The position numbers and the translations under genes are program-made. Below are positions 29,255-38,352 of a stretch of 64,000 bases of DNA, in pieces. Each line of letters opens with the position of its first letter. Within the stretch, counting starts at the first letter, position 1. The notes beneath the pieces were generated by a model, which saw only the letters and a list, made by a program, of their open reading frames with translations, did not search any database and was not told the DNA's origin. Source of the stretch: Pseudoduganella lutea (GTDB taxonomy: Bacteria; Pseudomonadota; Gammaproteobacteria; Burkholderiales; Burkholderiaceae_D); the NCBI RefSeq assembly GCF_004209755.1, contig NZ_CP035913.1, forward strand, positions 1,364,001-1,428,000, in the 5' to 3' direction.

Positions 29255-30280
29255 TTGAATAAAACAACCGAGCCAACAGTGGCCGCCGGGCCCTCGACCC
29301 TGCTCGACGTCGCCCGGGAGGCGGGCGTCTCGCCCTCGACCGTGTCGCGCATCCTGAACGGCACCGCGCGCGTCTCCGACGACAAGCGGCAAGCCGTCAT
29401 GAAGGCGATCGCACGCACCAACTTCGCACCGAACCTGATGGCGCAAGGCCTCAAGAAGGGCCGCACGCACACGATCGGCATCATCGTGCAGGATATCTCG
29501 TCGCCGTTCTTCGACGAAATACTGCACGGCGTCGACGATGGCCTGAAAGGCACCGGCTATGCCTCCGTGATCGTCACCGGCCACTGGAGCGCCCTGGAAG
29601 AAGCGGACCGTATCCGCCTGCTGCTGGCGCGCAAGGTCGACGGCATCATCCTCCTTTCCGGCAACCTGCCGGACGACGAGCTGCTGCACTTCGCCACCCA
29701 GCGCCCGATCGTCGTCACGGGCCGCCCGCTCGATGCGCCGAATGCGCTGGGCTTCACGATGGACAACGAGCACGGCGCCTTCCTGGCCGTGCAGCACCTG
29801 ATCGAACTGGGCCACCGGCGCATCGCCTTCGTGTCCGGCCCGCCCAGCCACGCCGACGCCTCGAGCCGCTTGCGCGGCTACCGCAAGGCGCTCGAAGGCG
29901 CCGGTATCCCGGTCGACCCGGCGCTCGTCGTCGAGGGCAACTTCCATGAAAACAGCGGCCTCATCGCGATCAACCACCTGTTCGAGACGCGCCAGGAATT
30001 TTCCGCCGTGTTCGCGGCCAACGACCAGAGCGCCTATGGCGTGCGCCTGGCGCTGTACCGCAAGGGCGTGCGCGTGCCCGAAGACGTGTCGCTGGTGGGC
30101 TTCGACGACCTGCCCGGCTCCGCGTTCACGACGCCGCCGCTGACCACGGTGCGCCAGCCGCTGTACGATATCGGCCTGACGGCGATGAACGCACTGCTGC
30201 GGCTGATCAGCGGCGACCGCGTGCCCACGCGGGTGCCGCCGGTGGAACTGGTGGTGCGCGAAACAACGCGGCCGAGGTAG
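29255..30280 (+). CDS. LacI family transcriptional regulator
   Basis: A 341-residue repressor. The helix-turn-helix is LLDVAREAGVSPSTVSRILN near residues 16-35, followed by the hinge helix (APNLMAQGLKKG) and a periplasmic-binding-protein-like core (IGIIVQDISSPFFDEIL to VGFDDLPGSAFTTPPLTTVR). The start appears to be TTG 29255, preceded by GGGATAAC. It stands alone between xseA and sodB, so its effector and targets cannot be told from context; sugar-type effectors are usual. Confidence 0.88.
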   Translation: MNKTTEPTVAAGPSTLLDVAREAGVSPSTVSRILNGTARVSDDKRQAVMKAIARTNFAPNLMAQGLKKGRTHTIGIIVQDISSPFFDEILHGVDDGLKGTGYASVIVTGHWSALEEADRIRLLLARKVDGIILLSGNLPDDELLHFATQRPIVVTGRPLDAPNALGFTMDNEHGAFLAVQHLIELGHRRIAFVSGPPSHADASSRLRGYRKALEGAGIPVDPALVVEGNFHENSGLIAINHLFETRQEFSAVFAANDQSAYGVRLALYRKGVRVPEDVSLVGFDDLPGSAFTTPPLTTVRQPLYDIGLTAMNALLRLISGDRVPTRVPPVELVVRETTRPR

Positions 30281-30412
30281 TGATCCAGGCGGTATGTACT
30301 TTCCCGTAGCATCACTATTTACGGGGGATTTCGGCAGGGCGGCAGGCAACGCATTACAATGATGGGCGTTTTGAAAACGTTGATTCTTTAGTCCCCTCAT
30401 AAGGAAATGCAC

Positions 30413-30991
30413 ATGGAACATACCCTGCCTCCGCTGCCGTACGCGAAAGACGCACTGCAACCGCACATCTCGGCTGAAACGCTGGAATACCACTACGGCA
30501 AGCACCACCAGGCCTACGTGACGAACCTGAACAACCTGATCAAGGGCACCGAGTTCGAGAACCTGTCCCTGGAAGAAATCATCAAGAAATCCTCCGGCGG
30601 TATCTTCAACAACTCCGCCCAGGTATGGAACCACACGTTCTTCTGGCACTGCATGGCACCGAACGCCGGCGGCGCACCGACCGGCCCCGTGGCTGAGGCG
30701 ATCAACGCCAAGTGGGGTTCGTTCGACAAGTTCAAGGAAGAATTCAGCAAGTCGGCCGTCGGCAACTTCGGTTCGGGCTGGACCTGGCTGGTGAAGAAGG
30801 CCGACGGCTCGGTGGATATCGTCAACACGTCCAACGCCGCCACCCCGCTGACCACCGAGAACAAGCCGCTGCTGACCGTCGACGTGTGGGAACACGCGTA
30901 CTACATCGACTACCGCAACGCCCGTCCGAAGTTCGTGGAATCGTGGTGGAACCTGGTCAACTGGGAATTCGTGAACCAGAACTTCGCCTGA
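30413..30991 (+). CDS. sodB: Iron superoxide dismutase
   Basis: A 192-residue cytosolic Fe-SOD. Metal ligands are visible: His27 (EYHYGKHH), His74 (NHTFFW), and the Asp and His of [13 protein letters not shown]. Gln70 in NSAQVWNH marks the iron type, since Mn enzymes carry Gln elsewhere. I use ATG 30413, six bases after AAGGAA; ATG 30407 would leave no spacing. A possible -10 hexamer TACAAT lies at about 30353. It is followed by a strong terminator. Confidence 0.96.
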   Translation: MEHTLPPLPYAKDALQPHISAETLEYHYGKHHQAYVTNLNNLIKGTEFENLSLEEIIKKSSGGIFNNSAQVWNHTFFWHCMAPNAGGAPTGPVAEAINAKWGSFDKFKEEFSKSAVGNFGSGWTWLVKKADGSVDIVNTSNAATPLTTENKPLLTVDVWEHAYYIDYRNARPKFVESWWNLVNWEFVNQNFA

Positions 30992-31030
30992 AGATGACCA
31001 TGCTCCGCTCGCGGAGCATGGCAGGCAATC

Positions 31031-31060
31031 ACGGCCCGCGCTACGCGGGCCGTTTTCTTT
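31031..31060 (+). terminator. Rho-independent terminator of sodB
   Basis: A ten-pair perfect stem, ACGGCCCGCG and CGCGGGCCGT around a CTA loop, followed by TTTCTTT. It lies 39 bases past the sodB stop. Confidence 0.9.
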
Positions 31061-31194
31061 GCTGCCCTTGGTACTGCTGGCGGTGCCTGTCGCAGCATGG
31101 CCCGCGCAAGTGCCATCGGGCGCGCCCGATGCCGATGGGTGCTTTATCATCTGCAAGCCTGCCACCCGGCGGGCTTTTCCTTGCAGGAGACAGC

Positions 31195-32238
31195 ATGACC
31201 TACACGGCATCCCGCCAACGCTATGAAACGATGCAGTACCGCACGTGCGGCCGCAGCGGCCTGAAACTGCCGGTGCTGTCGCTGGGCCTGTGGCACAACT
31301 TCGGCGACACCACGAGCACGGCCACGCAGCGCGACATGCTGCGCACGGCGTTCGACCATGGCATCACGCACTTTGACCTGGCCAACAACTACGGCCCGCC
31401 ATACGGCAGCGCCGAAACCAACTTCGGCCGCCTCTTCCGCGACGACTTCCAGCCTTACCGGGACGAACTGATCATCTCGACGAAGGCTGGCTGGGACATG
31501 TGGCCCGGCCCGTACGGCCAGGGCGGCGGCTCGCGCAAGTACGTGCTGGCCAGCCTGGACCAGAGCCTGCGGCGCATGGGCCTGGACTACGTGGACATCT
31601 TCTACTCGCACCGCTTCGACCCGGATACGCCGCTGGAAGAAACCATGGGCGCGCTGGCGCACGCGGTCCAGCAGGGCAAGGCGCTGTACGTGGGCGTATC
31701 GTCCTATTCCGCGGAAAAGACCGAGGAAGCGCAGCGCCTGCTGGCGGAGTGGAAAGTGCCGTGCCTGATTCACCAGCCGTCGTACAACATGCTGAACCGG
31801 TGGATCGAAAGCGAAGGCCTGCTCGACACGCTGGGCCGCCAGGGCATCGGCTGCATCACGTTCACGGCGCTGGCCCAAGGCATTCTCACCAACAAGTACC
31901 TGGACGGGATTCCGCAGGATGCGCGCATCAACCGCCCCGGCGGCGGCTCGCTGCAGGCGGCGCACCTGTCCGAGGACAACCTGCGGCGCGTGCGCGGCCT
32001 GAACGACATCGCCCGGACACGCGGCCAGTCGCTGGCGCAGATGGCGCTGGCCTGGGTGCTGCGCGATCCGCGCATCACGTCCACGCTGATCGGGGCATCG
32101 AACAGCGCGCAGATCCGCGAGAACATCGCCGCGCTGGACAAGCTCGCGTTCAGCGACGACGAGCTGCGCGCCATCGATGCGCTGGCCCGGGAAGGCGGCA
32201 TCAACCTGTGGGCGGGGTCGTCGGGCAGCGCGGCCTGA
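31195..32238 (+). CDS. Aldo/keto reductase (YghZ / L-glyceraldehyde-3-phosphate reductase type)
   Basis: A 347-residue NADPH-dependent TIM-barrel reductase, the usual length for the YghZ group. Catalytic residues are in ITHFDLANNYGPPYGSAE (Asp and Tyr), ISTKAGW (Lys) and DIFYSHRFD (His). The C-terminal cofactor-binding part reads STLIGASNSAQIRENI. YghZ-type enzymes detoxify aldehydes such as methylglyoxal and L-glyceraldehyde 3-phosphate. The frame is open upstream into sodB, but ATG 31195 has CAGGAGAC in front and matches the family start. Confidence 0.92.
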   Translation: MTYTASRQRYETMQYRTCGRSGLKLPVLSLGLWHNFGDTTSTATQRDMLRTAFDHGITHFDLANNYGPPYGSAETNFGRLFRDDFQPYRDELIISTKAGWDMWPGPYGQGGGSRKYVLASLDQSLRRMGLDYVDIFYSHRFDPDTPLEETMGALAHAVQQGKALYVGVSSYSAEKTEEAQRLLAEWKVPCLIHQPSYNMLNRWIESEGLLDTLGRQGIGCITFTALAQGILTNKYLDGIPQDARINRPGGGSLQAAHLSEDNLRRVRGLNDIARTRGQSLAQMALAWVLRDPRITSTLIGASNSAQIRENIAALDKLAFSDDELRAIDALAREGGINLWAGSSGSAA

Positions 32239-32356
32239 CCTGCCCGGGCCATGCACGCAGGTCTTGACTGCCGGAATGGTGTGCGCTTTAAAAATGCTGC
32301 CGGGTACGATAGCGCGTCAACCAATTGTCAACCTGTACACAGTGAAGGAGCCCAGC

Positions 32357-33382
32357 ATGCGTTTGAAACGACTCTCGGACCAGGTCATCGTCATCACCGG
32401 CGCCACCAGCGGCATCGGCCTGACCACGGCCCGGATGGCGGCCGCGCGCGGCGCGAAGGTGGTGCTTGCCGCCCGCGGCGAGGAAGCCCTGGAACAACTG
32501 GAACAACAGCTGCGCCAGCGCGGCGCCGAGGCGCTGGCCGTGCCCACCGACGTGGGCAAGAAGGATGAGGTGCATGCGCTGGCGCAGGCGGCGCTGAAAC
32601 GCTTCGGCCGCATCGATACGTGGGTCAACAATGCCGGCATCTCGATCTTCGGCCGCGCCGAGGAAGTGAGCGAGGAAGACAACCACCGCCTGTTCCAGAC
32701 CAATTTCTGGGGCGTGGTCAACGGCTCGCTGGAAGCGGTCAAGCACCTGCGGCAGAGCGGCGGCGCGCTGATCAACCTGGGCAGCGAACTGTCCGAAGTG
32801 GCCGTGCCCCTGCAGGGCATGTACGCGGCATCGAAGCACGCCGTGAAGGGCTACACGGATGCGCTGCGGATGGAACTGGAGCACGACAAGCTGCCGATCT
32901 CCGTCACGCTCGTGAAACCGGCGGCGATCGACACGATGTTCCCAGTACACGCCAAGAACTACATGGACGTGGAACCGACGCTGCCGGCACCGGTCTATCC
33001 GCCGGAAATGGTGGCCGAGGCAATCCTCGACGCGGCCCAGCATCCGCGGCGCGACGTTTTCGTCGGCAACGCGGCGAAAGCCAACGCCATCGGCGGCTTC
33101 ACGCTGCCCAGCCTGTTCGACAAGCTGGGCGCGTCGGCCATGTGGGACCAGCAGCGCACGAAGAAGCCGTCGCGTTGGTTCCGCAGCGACGCACTGCATT
33201 CGTCCGATCCCACGCAGGAACTGCAGACCAGGCTCGGGATCCAGACAACGGGCGCCGACACGAGTTACCGCCCCGTGACCCGTTCGCCACTGAAACTGGC
33301 GCTGCTGGGTGGCGGCATGCTGGCGGCCGCGTGGATGCTGACCCGGCCAGCCGGTACGGGCGAACAGGGTCGCACGGACTAA
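32357..33382 (+). CDS. SDR family oxidoreductase with C-terminal membrane anchor
   Basis: A 341-residue protein. Residues 1-250 are a classical SDR: TGATSGIG cofactor loop, NNAG, Ser in NLGSELSEV and YAASKHAVKG. About 90 extra residues follow, ending in a hydrophobic segment (LKLALLGGGMLAAAWML) that may tether it to the membrane. This longer SDR with a tail is often seen next to stress or envelope genes; its substrate is unknown. ATG 32357 has GAAGGAGCCC upstream. It ends at a terminator. Confidence 0.88.
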   Translation: MRLKRLSDQVIVITGATSGIGLTTARMAAARGAKVVLAARGEEALEQLEQQLRQRGAEALAVPTDVGKKDEVHALAQAALKRFGRIDTWVNNAGISIFGRAEEVSEEDNHRLFQTNFWGVVNGSLEAVKHLRQSGGALINLGSELSEVAVPLQGMYAASKHAVKGYTDALRMELEHDKLPISVTLVKPAAIDTMFPVHAKNYMDVEPTLPAPVYPPEMVAEAILDAAQHPRRDVFVGNAAKANAIGGFTLPSLFDKLGASAMWDQQRTKKPSRWFRSDALHSSDPTQELQTRLGIQTTGADTSYRPVTRSPLKLALLGGGMLAAAWMLTRPAGTGEQGRTD

Positions 33383-33401
33383 CGCTTCACTTTCCTGAAA
33401 T

Positions 33402-33427
33402 GGGCTGCTGAGGCAGCCCTTTTTTTC
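33402..33427 (+). terminator. Rho-independent terminator after the SDR gene
   Basis: Stem GGGCTGC / GCAGCCC with a four-base loop, then seven T residues, 20 bases past the stop. Confidence 0.9.
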
Positions 33428-33651
33428 GTCCGCCGACTTCTTGCAGCGTCATATCAGTTCGCCAAAGCGAGCATTTCAAACCCCTGCGCCCGCAGAATCT
33501 GAAAACGCTGTCATGGGTTGCGGGCCACCATGGATGTTGACCGATAAACCACTTGCGCGGGCCGGAATTTGCTCGCTATACTGCGCACGGTTGTATGACG
33601 ACTGACAACAACTCAGCCATAACGATCACAACTGGAAGCTTTGGAGACACC

Positions 33652-35001
33652 ATGGGCAAGCACATACCGGCCATCAAGGCCACCCGCACACGCTGGACGA
33701 TCCTCGCGATCCTGTTCATCGTCACCACGATCAACTACGCCGACCGTGCCACGATCTCGATCGCCGGCCCGGAACTAAGCAGGGAACTGGGGCTGACGCC
33801 CGTGCAGATGGGCCTGATCTTCTCGGCCTTCTCCTGGTCCTACGTGCTGTGCCAGTTGCCCGGCGGCTGGCTGCTGGACCGGTTCGGCACCAAGATCGTG
33901 TATTTCTTTTCGATTTTCCTGTGGTCGCTGTTCACGGTGCTCCAGGGCTGGGTAGGCTTCTTCAGCGGCGGCGCCGCCGTCGCCATGCTGTTCACGCTGC
34001 GGCTGATTGTCGGCGCGGCCGAGGCCCCATCGTTCCCGGGCAACAGTCGTCTGACGACTTCGTGGTTCCCGACATCCGAGCGTGGCACGGCGGCCGCCAT
34101 CTTCAACTCGGCACAATACTTCGCCACCGTGCTGTTTGCCCCGCTCATGGGCTGGCTGGTGCACACCTACGGTTGGGAAAGCGTGTTCTTCGTGATGGGC
34201 GGTCTCGGCATCGTGATGTCGCTGGCGTGGCTGAAATTCGTCCATGGCCCGCGCCAGCACCCGAAGGCCAACGCGGCCGAGCTGCTGCACATCGAACGGG
34301 GCGGCGCGCTCGTCGACCTGGAAACCATGGGCGCAGTGAAACAGCAGATCGACACCTGGTCGTGCCTGAAGCAGTTGCTGTCCTCGCGCATGCTGCTGGG
34401 AATTTATATCGGCCAATACTGCATCAACACGCTGACCTACTTCTTCCTCACGTGGTTCCCGATCTACCTGGTCAAGGAACGCCACATGACGATCCTGAAG
34501 GCCGGCTTCATTGCCGCACTGCCCGCGATCGCGGGGTTCCTCGGCGGTGTACTCGGCGGCATCATCTCGGACCGCATGATCAAGCGCGGCTACAGCACGT
34601 CGGTGGCACGCAAGACACCGATCATCGGCGGCCTGCTGCTGGCCACCACGATGGTGCTGTGCAATTTCGTGGAATCGGACCAGGTGGTGGTCGCCGTGAT
34701 GGCGCTGGCCTTCTTCGGCAAGGGCATCGGCGCACTGGGCTGGGCCGTCGTTGGCGACACGTCGCCCAGCCAGGCCGGCGGCATGAGCGGTTCGCTGTTC
34801 AACATGTTCGGCAACGTGGCCGGCATCACCACGCCGATCGTCATCGGCTTCATCCTGCAGGCCACCGGGTCGTTCTACGGCGCGCTGGTGTTCGTCGGCG
34901 CCAACGCGCTGGCGGCGGTGCTGTGTTACCTGTTCCTGGTGGGCGAGATCAAGCGCTTCGAGTTTTCCAGGCCGGTCGTAAAAACCGCGGCCGCCGCGTA
35001 A
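33652..35001 (+). CDS. MFS transporter, anion:cation symporter family (hexuronate/glucarate type)
   Basis: A 449-residue twelve-helix permease. The first helix carries NYADRATISIAGPEL, the family mark of ExuT/GudP/GarP-like transporters for hexuronates and aldarates. The MFS loop 2-3 motif is WLLDRFGTKIV. ATG 33652 is preceded by TTGGAGACACC, and upstream in-frame codons lack conservation. It may import galacturonate, glucuronate or glucarate, which would fit the glucarate dehydratase and glucuronidases 5-15 kb away; this link is inferred. It is monocistronic with a strong terminator. Confidence 0.88.
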   Translation: MGKHIPAIKATRTRWTILAILFIVTTINYADRATISIAGPELSRELGLTPVQMGLIFSAFSWSYVLCQLPGGWLLDRFGTKIVYFFSIFLWSLFTVLQGWVGFFSGGAAVAMLFTLRLIVGAAEAPSFPGNSRLTTSWFPTSERGTAAAIFNSAQYFATVLFAPLMGWLVHTYGWESVFFVMGGLGIVMSLAWLKFVHGPRQHPKANAAELLHIERGGALVDLETMGAVKQQIDTWSCLKQLLSSRMLLGIYIGQYCINTLTYFFLTWFPIYLVKERHMTILKAGFIAALPAIAGFLGGVLGGIISDRMIKRGYSTSVARKTPIIGGLLLATTMVLCNFVESDQVVVAVMALAFFGKGIGALGWAVVGDTSPSQAGGMSGSLFNMFGNVAGITTPIVIGFILQATGSFYGALVFVGANALAAVLCYLFLVGEIKRFEFSRPVVKTAAAA

Positions 35002-35021
35002 CGCGGTTCGCCGCACCATGG

Positions 35022-35047
35022 AAAACGGGGCCTTGCGGCCCCGTTTT
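35022..35047. terminator. Bidirectional terminator after the MFS gene
   Basis: Perfect eleven-pair stem, AAAACGGGGCC and GGCCCCGTTTT around TTGC. A and T runs on the two sides allow termination of both the plus-strand transporter and the minus-strand acidic-protein gene. Confidence 0.88.
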
Positions 35048-35094
35048 CATTCGCTGCAGGCCTTGTTGCAGGCCTTCTTCGTTCGCTGCGCCGT

Positions 35095-35493
35095 TCAGGC
35101 GCCCCGCTCGATATCGTCCGCTTCCCGCTCGCCGGTCAGCGGTATCGATTCGATGTGGTCGACATTGATGTCGCCCCCATCCGGCGACGTCGTGTCGCGG
35201 CCCACGGTGGCGCGCTCGCCGGTGCCACCGGCATCCGTATCGCTGTCCAGATCGGCATCGCCGACATCCGGCCCGGCCGTGCCGCCCGCCGTGTTCTCGT
35301 CGAGATCCTCGTTGGTGCCGCCATCGAGATTGTTTTCCTCGATCTGCTGGGCCAGTCCCGAACCGCCCTGCACGTCGCTGCCGGAATCGGACGTGTCGCT
35401 CGGGCCGAGCGCCCCCGTGCCATGGCCACGACCGAGCACGCGGTCCGGTGCCGTCGGGAAGTTATCGGGATCGAGTGTGCTGGTACCTGACAT
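35095..35493 (-). CDS. Acidic low-complexity protein of unknown function
   Basis: 132 residues, very rich in Asp, Gly, Thr and Ser and poor in hydrophobic residues; almost certainly disordered and strongly acidic. No signal peptide, no family recognised. The start is well supported: AGGAGGCTTT precedes ATG 35493. It is the only minus-strand gene between 27.8 and 37 kb. Similar short acidic proteins occur in other Oxalobacteraceae as far as I recall, without known role. Confidence 0.7.
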   Translation of the reverse strand: MSGTSTLDPDNFPTAPDRVLGRGHGTGALGPSDTSDSGSDVQGGSGLAQQIEENNLDGGTNEDLDENTAGGTAGPDVGDADLDSDTDAGGTGERATVGRDTTSPDGGDINVDHIESIPLTGEREADDIERGA

Positions 35494-35653
35494 AAAGCCT
35501 CCTGTGATTGCATCGCCGCCAGTGCGGCCTTGCAAAGACTGTAACAGCCTGTGCCGAACGGCGTCGCACATGAAGAAATCGTCAAGAACCTTGGCGCCAG
35601 GAAAGCAGGCCGAGTCATTTCGCTGTCGAATCTCCGATATCAAAACACTTTAT

Positions 35654-35682
35654 TTCACAAATGAATATTTCATGTCTATAAT
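35654..35682 (+). promoter_or_regulatory. Sigma-70 promoter of the DUF4148 gene
   Basis: TTCACA (-35, one mismatch from TTGACA) and a perfect TATAAT (-10) with 17 bases between, 25 bases before the start codon. The whole stretch is AT-rich compared with the rest of the window. Confidence 0.75.
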
Positions 35683-35706
35683 TAGTGCATCCTACAGGAG
35701 AACATT

Positions 35707-35976
35707 ATGAAAACTGCTTACTACCTCATCGCCGCCCTTACCCTTGCCACTGCTGGTGCCGCCTTCGGCGCGGAAAACACCGATGCGGCAAACGCCACGA
35801 CCGCGGGCACCGCTTCCGCCGCCTCGGCAGTCGCCACGGTACAGGTACCGAAGCAGCGTGGACTGACCCGTGCCGAAGTACGGGCGCAAGTCGTCGAAGC
35901 GCGCAAGAACGGCACGCTGATCGAAACCGAAGCCGACATGGACGTTGCGCAGACCCGCAAGCACTACGCGCAGTAA
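35707..35976 (+). CDS. DUF4148 family exported protein
   Basis: 89 residues: a signal peptide (MKTAYYLIAALTLATAGAAF) then a Thr/Ala linker and the DUF4148 core RGLTRAEVRAQVVEARKNGTLIETEADMD. Small periplasmic proteins of this family are frequent, often in many copies, in Burkholderiales; their function is unknown. ACAGGAGAACATT precedes the ATG, and an excellent sigma-70 promoter suggests strong expression. Confidence 0.88.
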   Translation: MKTAYYLIAALTLATAGAAFGAENTDAANATTAGTASAASAVATVQVPKQRGLTRAEVRAQVVEARKNGTLIETEADMDVAQTRKHYAQ

Positions 35977-36377
35977 CGGCACCTGTCGGCGCCACGTCGC
36001 GTGTCGTGCCCTGCCGCCCTCGTCGTTGCCAGGGCGTTGCCGAAGGGACTAATGTTGTAGCAAAGACACACTTTCCGAATGGCCGGCCGTGTCTGGCGGA
36101 ATGCTATCGATCGCTACCGGCCGGAATCGTTTTCAGGGTGCCAGGCAGCCAGGCCGGCATCGCGGATGCAAGTGACACCCAGCGTACACGGCAGGTATTG
36201 CCGGGTTGGCGTGGCCGTTGATTGCGTGCAGAACGGACGCGGCCGGACAATACTGCAAGCCTGGTGGCGTTGGGGACGGGGCATTCGCCTGGGTCAAGGC
36301 ATCTAAAAACAATTTACCTTTGTGCAACCACTAGTACAATCCATGTATTGACAGACCTATTGCACAGGAGTGCGCCG
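35977..36377. other. 401-base intergenic region between the DUF4148 gene and marR
   Basis: No convincing coding frame. The left three quarters show nothing I can name. The right end holds the marR promoter and a pair of inverted heptamers, described separately. Confidence 0.6.
36313..36366 (+). promoter_or_regulatory. marR promoter with flanking inverted heptamers
   Basis: TTTACC and TACAAT spaced 16 bases form a plausible promoter. TGTGCAA at 36321 and TTGCACA at 36360 are exact inverted copies, and CAATCCATGTATTG at 36338 is a smaller dyad over the presumed transcription start. Autoregulation by the MarR protein is likely; the exact operator is a guess. Confidence 0.5.
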
Positions 36378-36872
36378 ATGAGCAGTTTTGACGCGACGAA
36401 CAAGCGCCTGAAGAATATCCATGAGCGGATTCCAGCCTTCCCGGAAGACCTGATGCGCCTGCTCCGCATGACGTACCACGTGCAAAAACGGATGAAGGAT
36501 ATCTCGAACGCCGTCTTGCGCAAGTACGACCTCGTGGACGCCAGCTACATGGTCCTTGCCGTGCTGTACGGCTCGGAGAACGAAACGTCGACGGCATCGA
36601 CGCTGGGCGAAGCCTGCATGGAAAAGCCGGCCAACCTCACGCGCGTGTGCAACGACCTGGAAACGCAGGGCCTGATCACGCGGGGCAACCGGCCGGGCGA
36701 CCGCCGCTGCGTGATGATCTCGCTGACTGACAGCGGCCGCAGCCTGATTGAACAGGTGATGCCCGAAGTGTGGAGCCGCACCACGCGGGCCTACGACGGG
36801 TTGACGCCGCAGGACCTCAAGCTGCAGGAACAGCTGTTTGCCCGGCAACTGGAAAACCTGGACAACCTGTAA
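36378..36872 (+). CDS. MarR family transcriptional regulator
   Basis: A 164-residue winged-helix regulator: dimerisation helices at both ends and a DNA-binding core STASTLGEACMEKPANLTRVCNDLETQGLITR with the wing GDRRCVMISLTDSG. A Cys in the recognition-helix region (EACM) and two others might sense oxidants, though this is speculation. ATG 36378 follows CAGGAGTGCGCCG. No efflux or catabolic genes are adjacent, so targets are unknown. Confidence 0.88.
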   Translation: MSSFDATNKRLKNIHERIPAFPEDLMRLLRMTYHVQKRMKDISNAVLRKYDLVDASYMVLAVLYGSENETSTASTLGEACMEKPANLTRVCNDLETQGLITRGNRPGDRRCVMISLTDSGRSLIEQVMPEVWSRTTRAYDGLTPQDLKLQEQLFARQLENLDNL

Positions 36873-36947
36873 CGCGACACGCGCTGACGTGTACAGTGAC
36901 GATCACCGCAACGTCGTCACGCAATAAAGTTGCCTGTATTCAGGGCC

Positions 36948-37049
36948 AAAACCGGTGACAGACACCGATTCTTTTGGAACGCAAGTTCCAGGAAAAACGG
37001 TGTCTGTCACCGGTTTTGCCGCTTCATGGGAGAACCGGTGTCCGACACC
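36948..37049. repeat. Intergenic palindrome of the GGTGTC-GACACC family
   Basis: A perfect 20-bp inverted repeat: left arm AAAACCGGTGACAGACACCG (36948-36967) and right arm at 36998-37017. It encloses a smaller stem GGAAC-GCAA-GTTCC. A third, single copy ACCGGTGTCCGACACC follows at 37034. It is REP-like and related to the copies at 54.66-54.80 kb. It lies between marR and the convergent lacI gene and can also act as terminator. Confidence 0.8.
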
Positions 37050-37072
37050 AGGCGCTTCTGGCGAGCCCCGGT

Positions 37073-38203
37073 CTAGGCCTCGGACGACTTGCCGGCCAGC
37101 TTCGGCCGGCGGCGCGGGGCGGCGTCGGACTGGCGCCGGATGAGGGAAAAGTCCATCACGATGTGTTCGGGCGCCTGCACCACGCCGTCGCGCTGCGTGC
37201 GGATCTGGCGGACGAGGAACTGCACCGCCATTTCCGCCATCTGCGCGATGGGCTGGCGCACGGTGGTCAGCTCGGGCCAGATCGTGGTCGCCAGCGCAGT
37301 GTCGTCGAAGCCGGCCACGGTGAGGTCGCCCGGCACGTCCAGGCCCAGGCGGTGGGCAATGGCTACCGTGGCCGCGGCCATGTCGTCGTTGCTGGCAAAG
37401 ACCGCGGTCGGGCGCTGCTCGAGGCCCAGCAGGATCTCGGCCGCGTCGAGGCCGGAACGGTACGTGAACATGCCCTGCACCACCAGCTCGGGCGAGGCAT
37501 CGCCGCCCCTGTCGGCGATCGCGGCCTTGTAGCCTTCGAGCCGGCGCGCGGAGGCGGTCTGGTTCGGATGGCCGATGACGAAGCCGATCCGGTGGTGGCC
37601 CAGCGAGATCAGGTGGCTCGTCATGTCATACGCGGCGTGATAGTCGTCGATGGACACGGCGCCCACGCGCGGGTCGGGCTGGCCGCAGGCCACGGTGGCC
37701 GCCGGCATATCGGCCTGGGCGACCAGTTCGATCAGTTCCTGCGTATCGCACAGCGGCGGCGGCAGGATGATGCCGTCGACGCCATTCTCGATCAGCCGGC
37801 GCGCATGGGCTTCCCACGTGACCCCGTCTTCGCAGTTCTCGACCACGAGCTGCACGTTGTGGATACTGGCCTGGTTCAGCAGCCCGACGAGGAATTCGCT
37901 CAGGTAGCCGGCAGAGGGATTCGAATACAGGAAGCCGATGCGGATCGCGCGCGCGCCGGCGAGGCGCCGGGCGGCCTGGTTCGGCACGTAGTTCAGCGCG
38001 GCCACGGCCTCGTCCACCTTGCGGCGCGTGGCCGGGCGCACGTTCGGGTCGCCGTTCATCACGCGCGACACCGTCATCGGCGACACGCCGGCCAGCTTGG
38101 CGACGTCGGACATCGTCGGCACGCCGGGCTTGTCGCCCCGACCCACCGGTTGCGCGCTCTTTTCCCCGGGCGAGATGGGCGCTTTCGCCTGTATTTTCGT
38201 CAT
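37073..38203 (-). CDS. LacI family regulator, probable XylR repressor of the xylan locus
   Basis: A 376-residue LacI-type repressor. An N-terminal extension of about 30 residues precedes the helix-turn-helix TMSDVAKLAGVSPMTVSRVM; then the hinge (NQAARRLAGARA) and a sugar-binding core ending FDDTALATTIWPELTTVRQP. It is adjacent to the GH67 glucuronidase at the edge of the xylan cluster. Xyl-box-like palindromes occur in its own upstream region and in the two divergent promoters of the cluster. I infer it is the Xanthomonas XylR-type repressor of xylan genes. A start at the internal Met (38113) is possible. Confidence 0.87.
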   Translation of the reverse strand: MTKIQAKAPISPGEKSAQPVGRGDKPGVPTMSDVAKLAGVSPMTVSRVMNGDPNVRPATRRKVDEAVAALNYVPNQAARRLAGARAIRIGFLYSNPSAGYLSEFLVGLLNQASIHNVQLVVENCEDGVTWEAHARRLIENGVDGIILPPPLCDTQELIELVAQADMPAATVACGQPDPRVGAVSIDDYHAAYDMTSHLISLGHHRIGFVIGHPNQTASARRLEGYKAAIADRGGDASPELVVQGMFTYRSGLDAAEILLGLEQRPTAVFASNDDMAAATVAIAHRLGLDVPGDLTVAGFDDTALATTIWPELTTVRQPIAQMAEMAVQFLVRQIRTQRDGVVQAPEHIVMDFSLIRRQSDAAPRRRPKLAGKSSEA

Positions 38204-38310
38204 CGGACTGTACTTATCGAATAGTTATTTGGCGGACTCTAACATACCGTGCCACGGCATGTCCCCATCTGCCACGCATCTACCACGCATCTGCCATTCT
38301 AGCACCGGGG

Positions 38311-38340
38311 TCGGGCCGATGTTAGCGCACACATCGGCCC
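38311..38340 (-). promoter_or_regulatory. Xyl-box-like operator inside a hairpin upstream of the LacI gene
   Basis: Minus strand TGTGTGCGCTAACA matches 11 of 14 bases of TGGTAGCGCTAACA. It sits in the loop of a ten-pair inverted repeat, GGGCCGATGT / ACATCGGCCC. There is no T-run. It lies about 120 bases upstream of the regulator start and just after aguA, suggesting autoregulation or a combined operator and stop structure. Confidence 0.55.
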
Positions 38341-38352
38341 TTCGCGGCACGC

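Noticed and set aside
29245..29257. GGATAACAATT, identical to half of the lac operator, at the start of a LacI-family gene
   Set aside because: The other half-site and symmetry are missing, and the LacI-type protein here is not close to LacI in its recognition helix. Chance match of eleven bases.
30712..31194. Extended N-terminus of the aldo/keto reductase overlapping sodB
   Set aside because: It is antiparallel in character to nothing known, crosses the sodB terminator, and the good ribosome-binding site is at 31195.
38311..38340. Hairpin after aguA as a simple Rho-independent terminator
   Set aside because: The stem is good but no T-run follows on the minus strand, and the loop is occupied by a xyl-box-like half site, so a regulatory reading is preferred.
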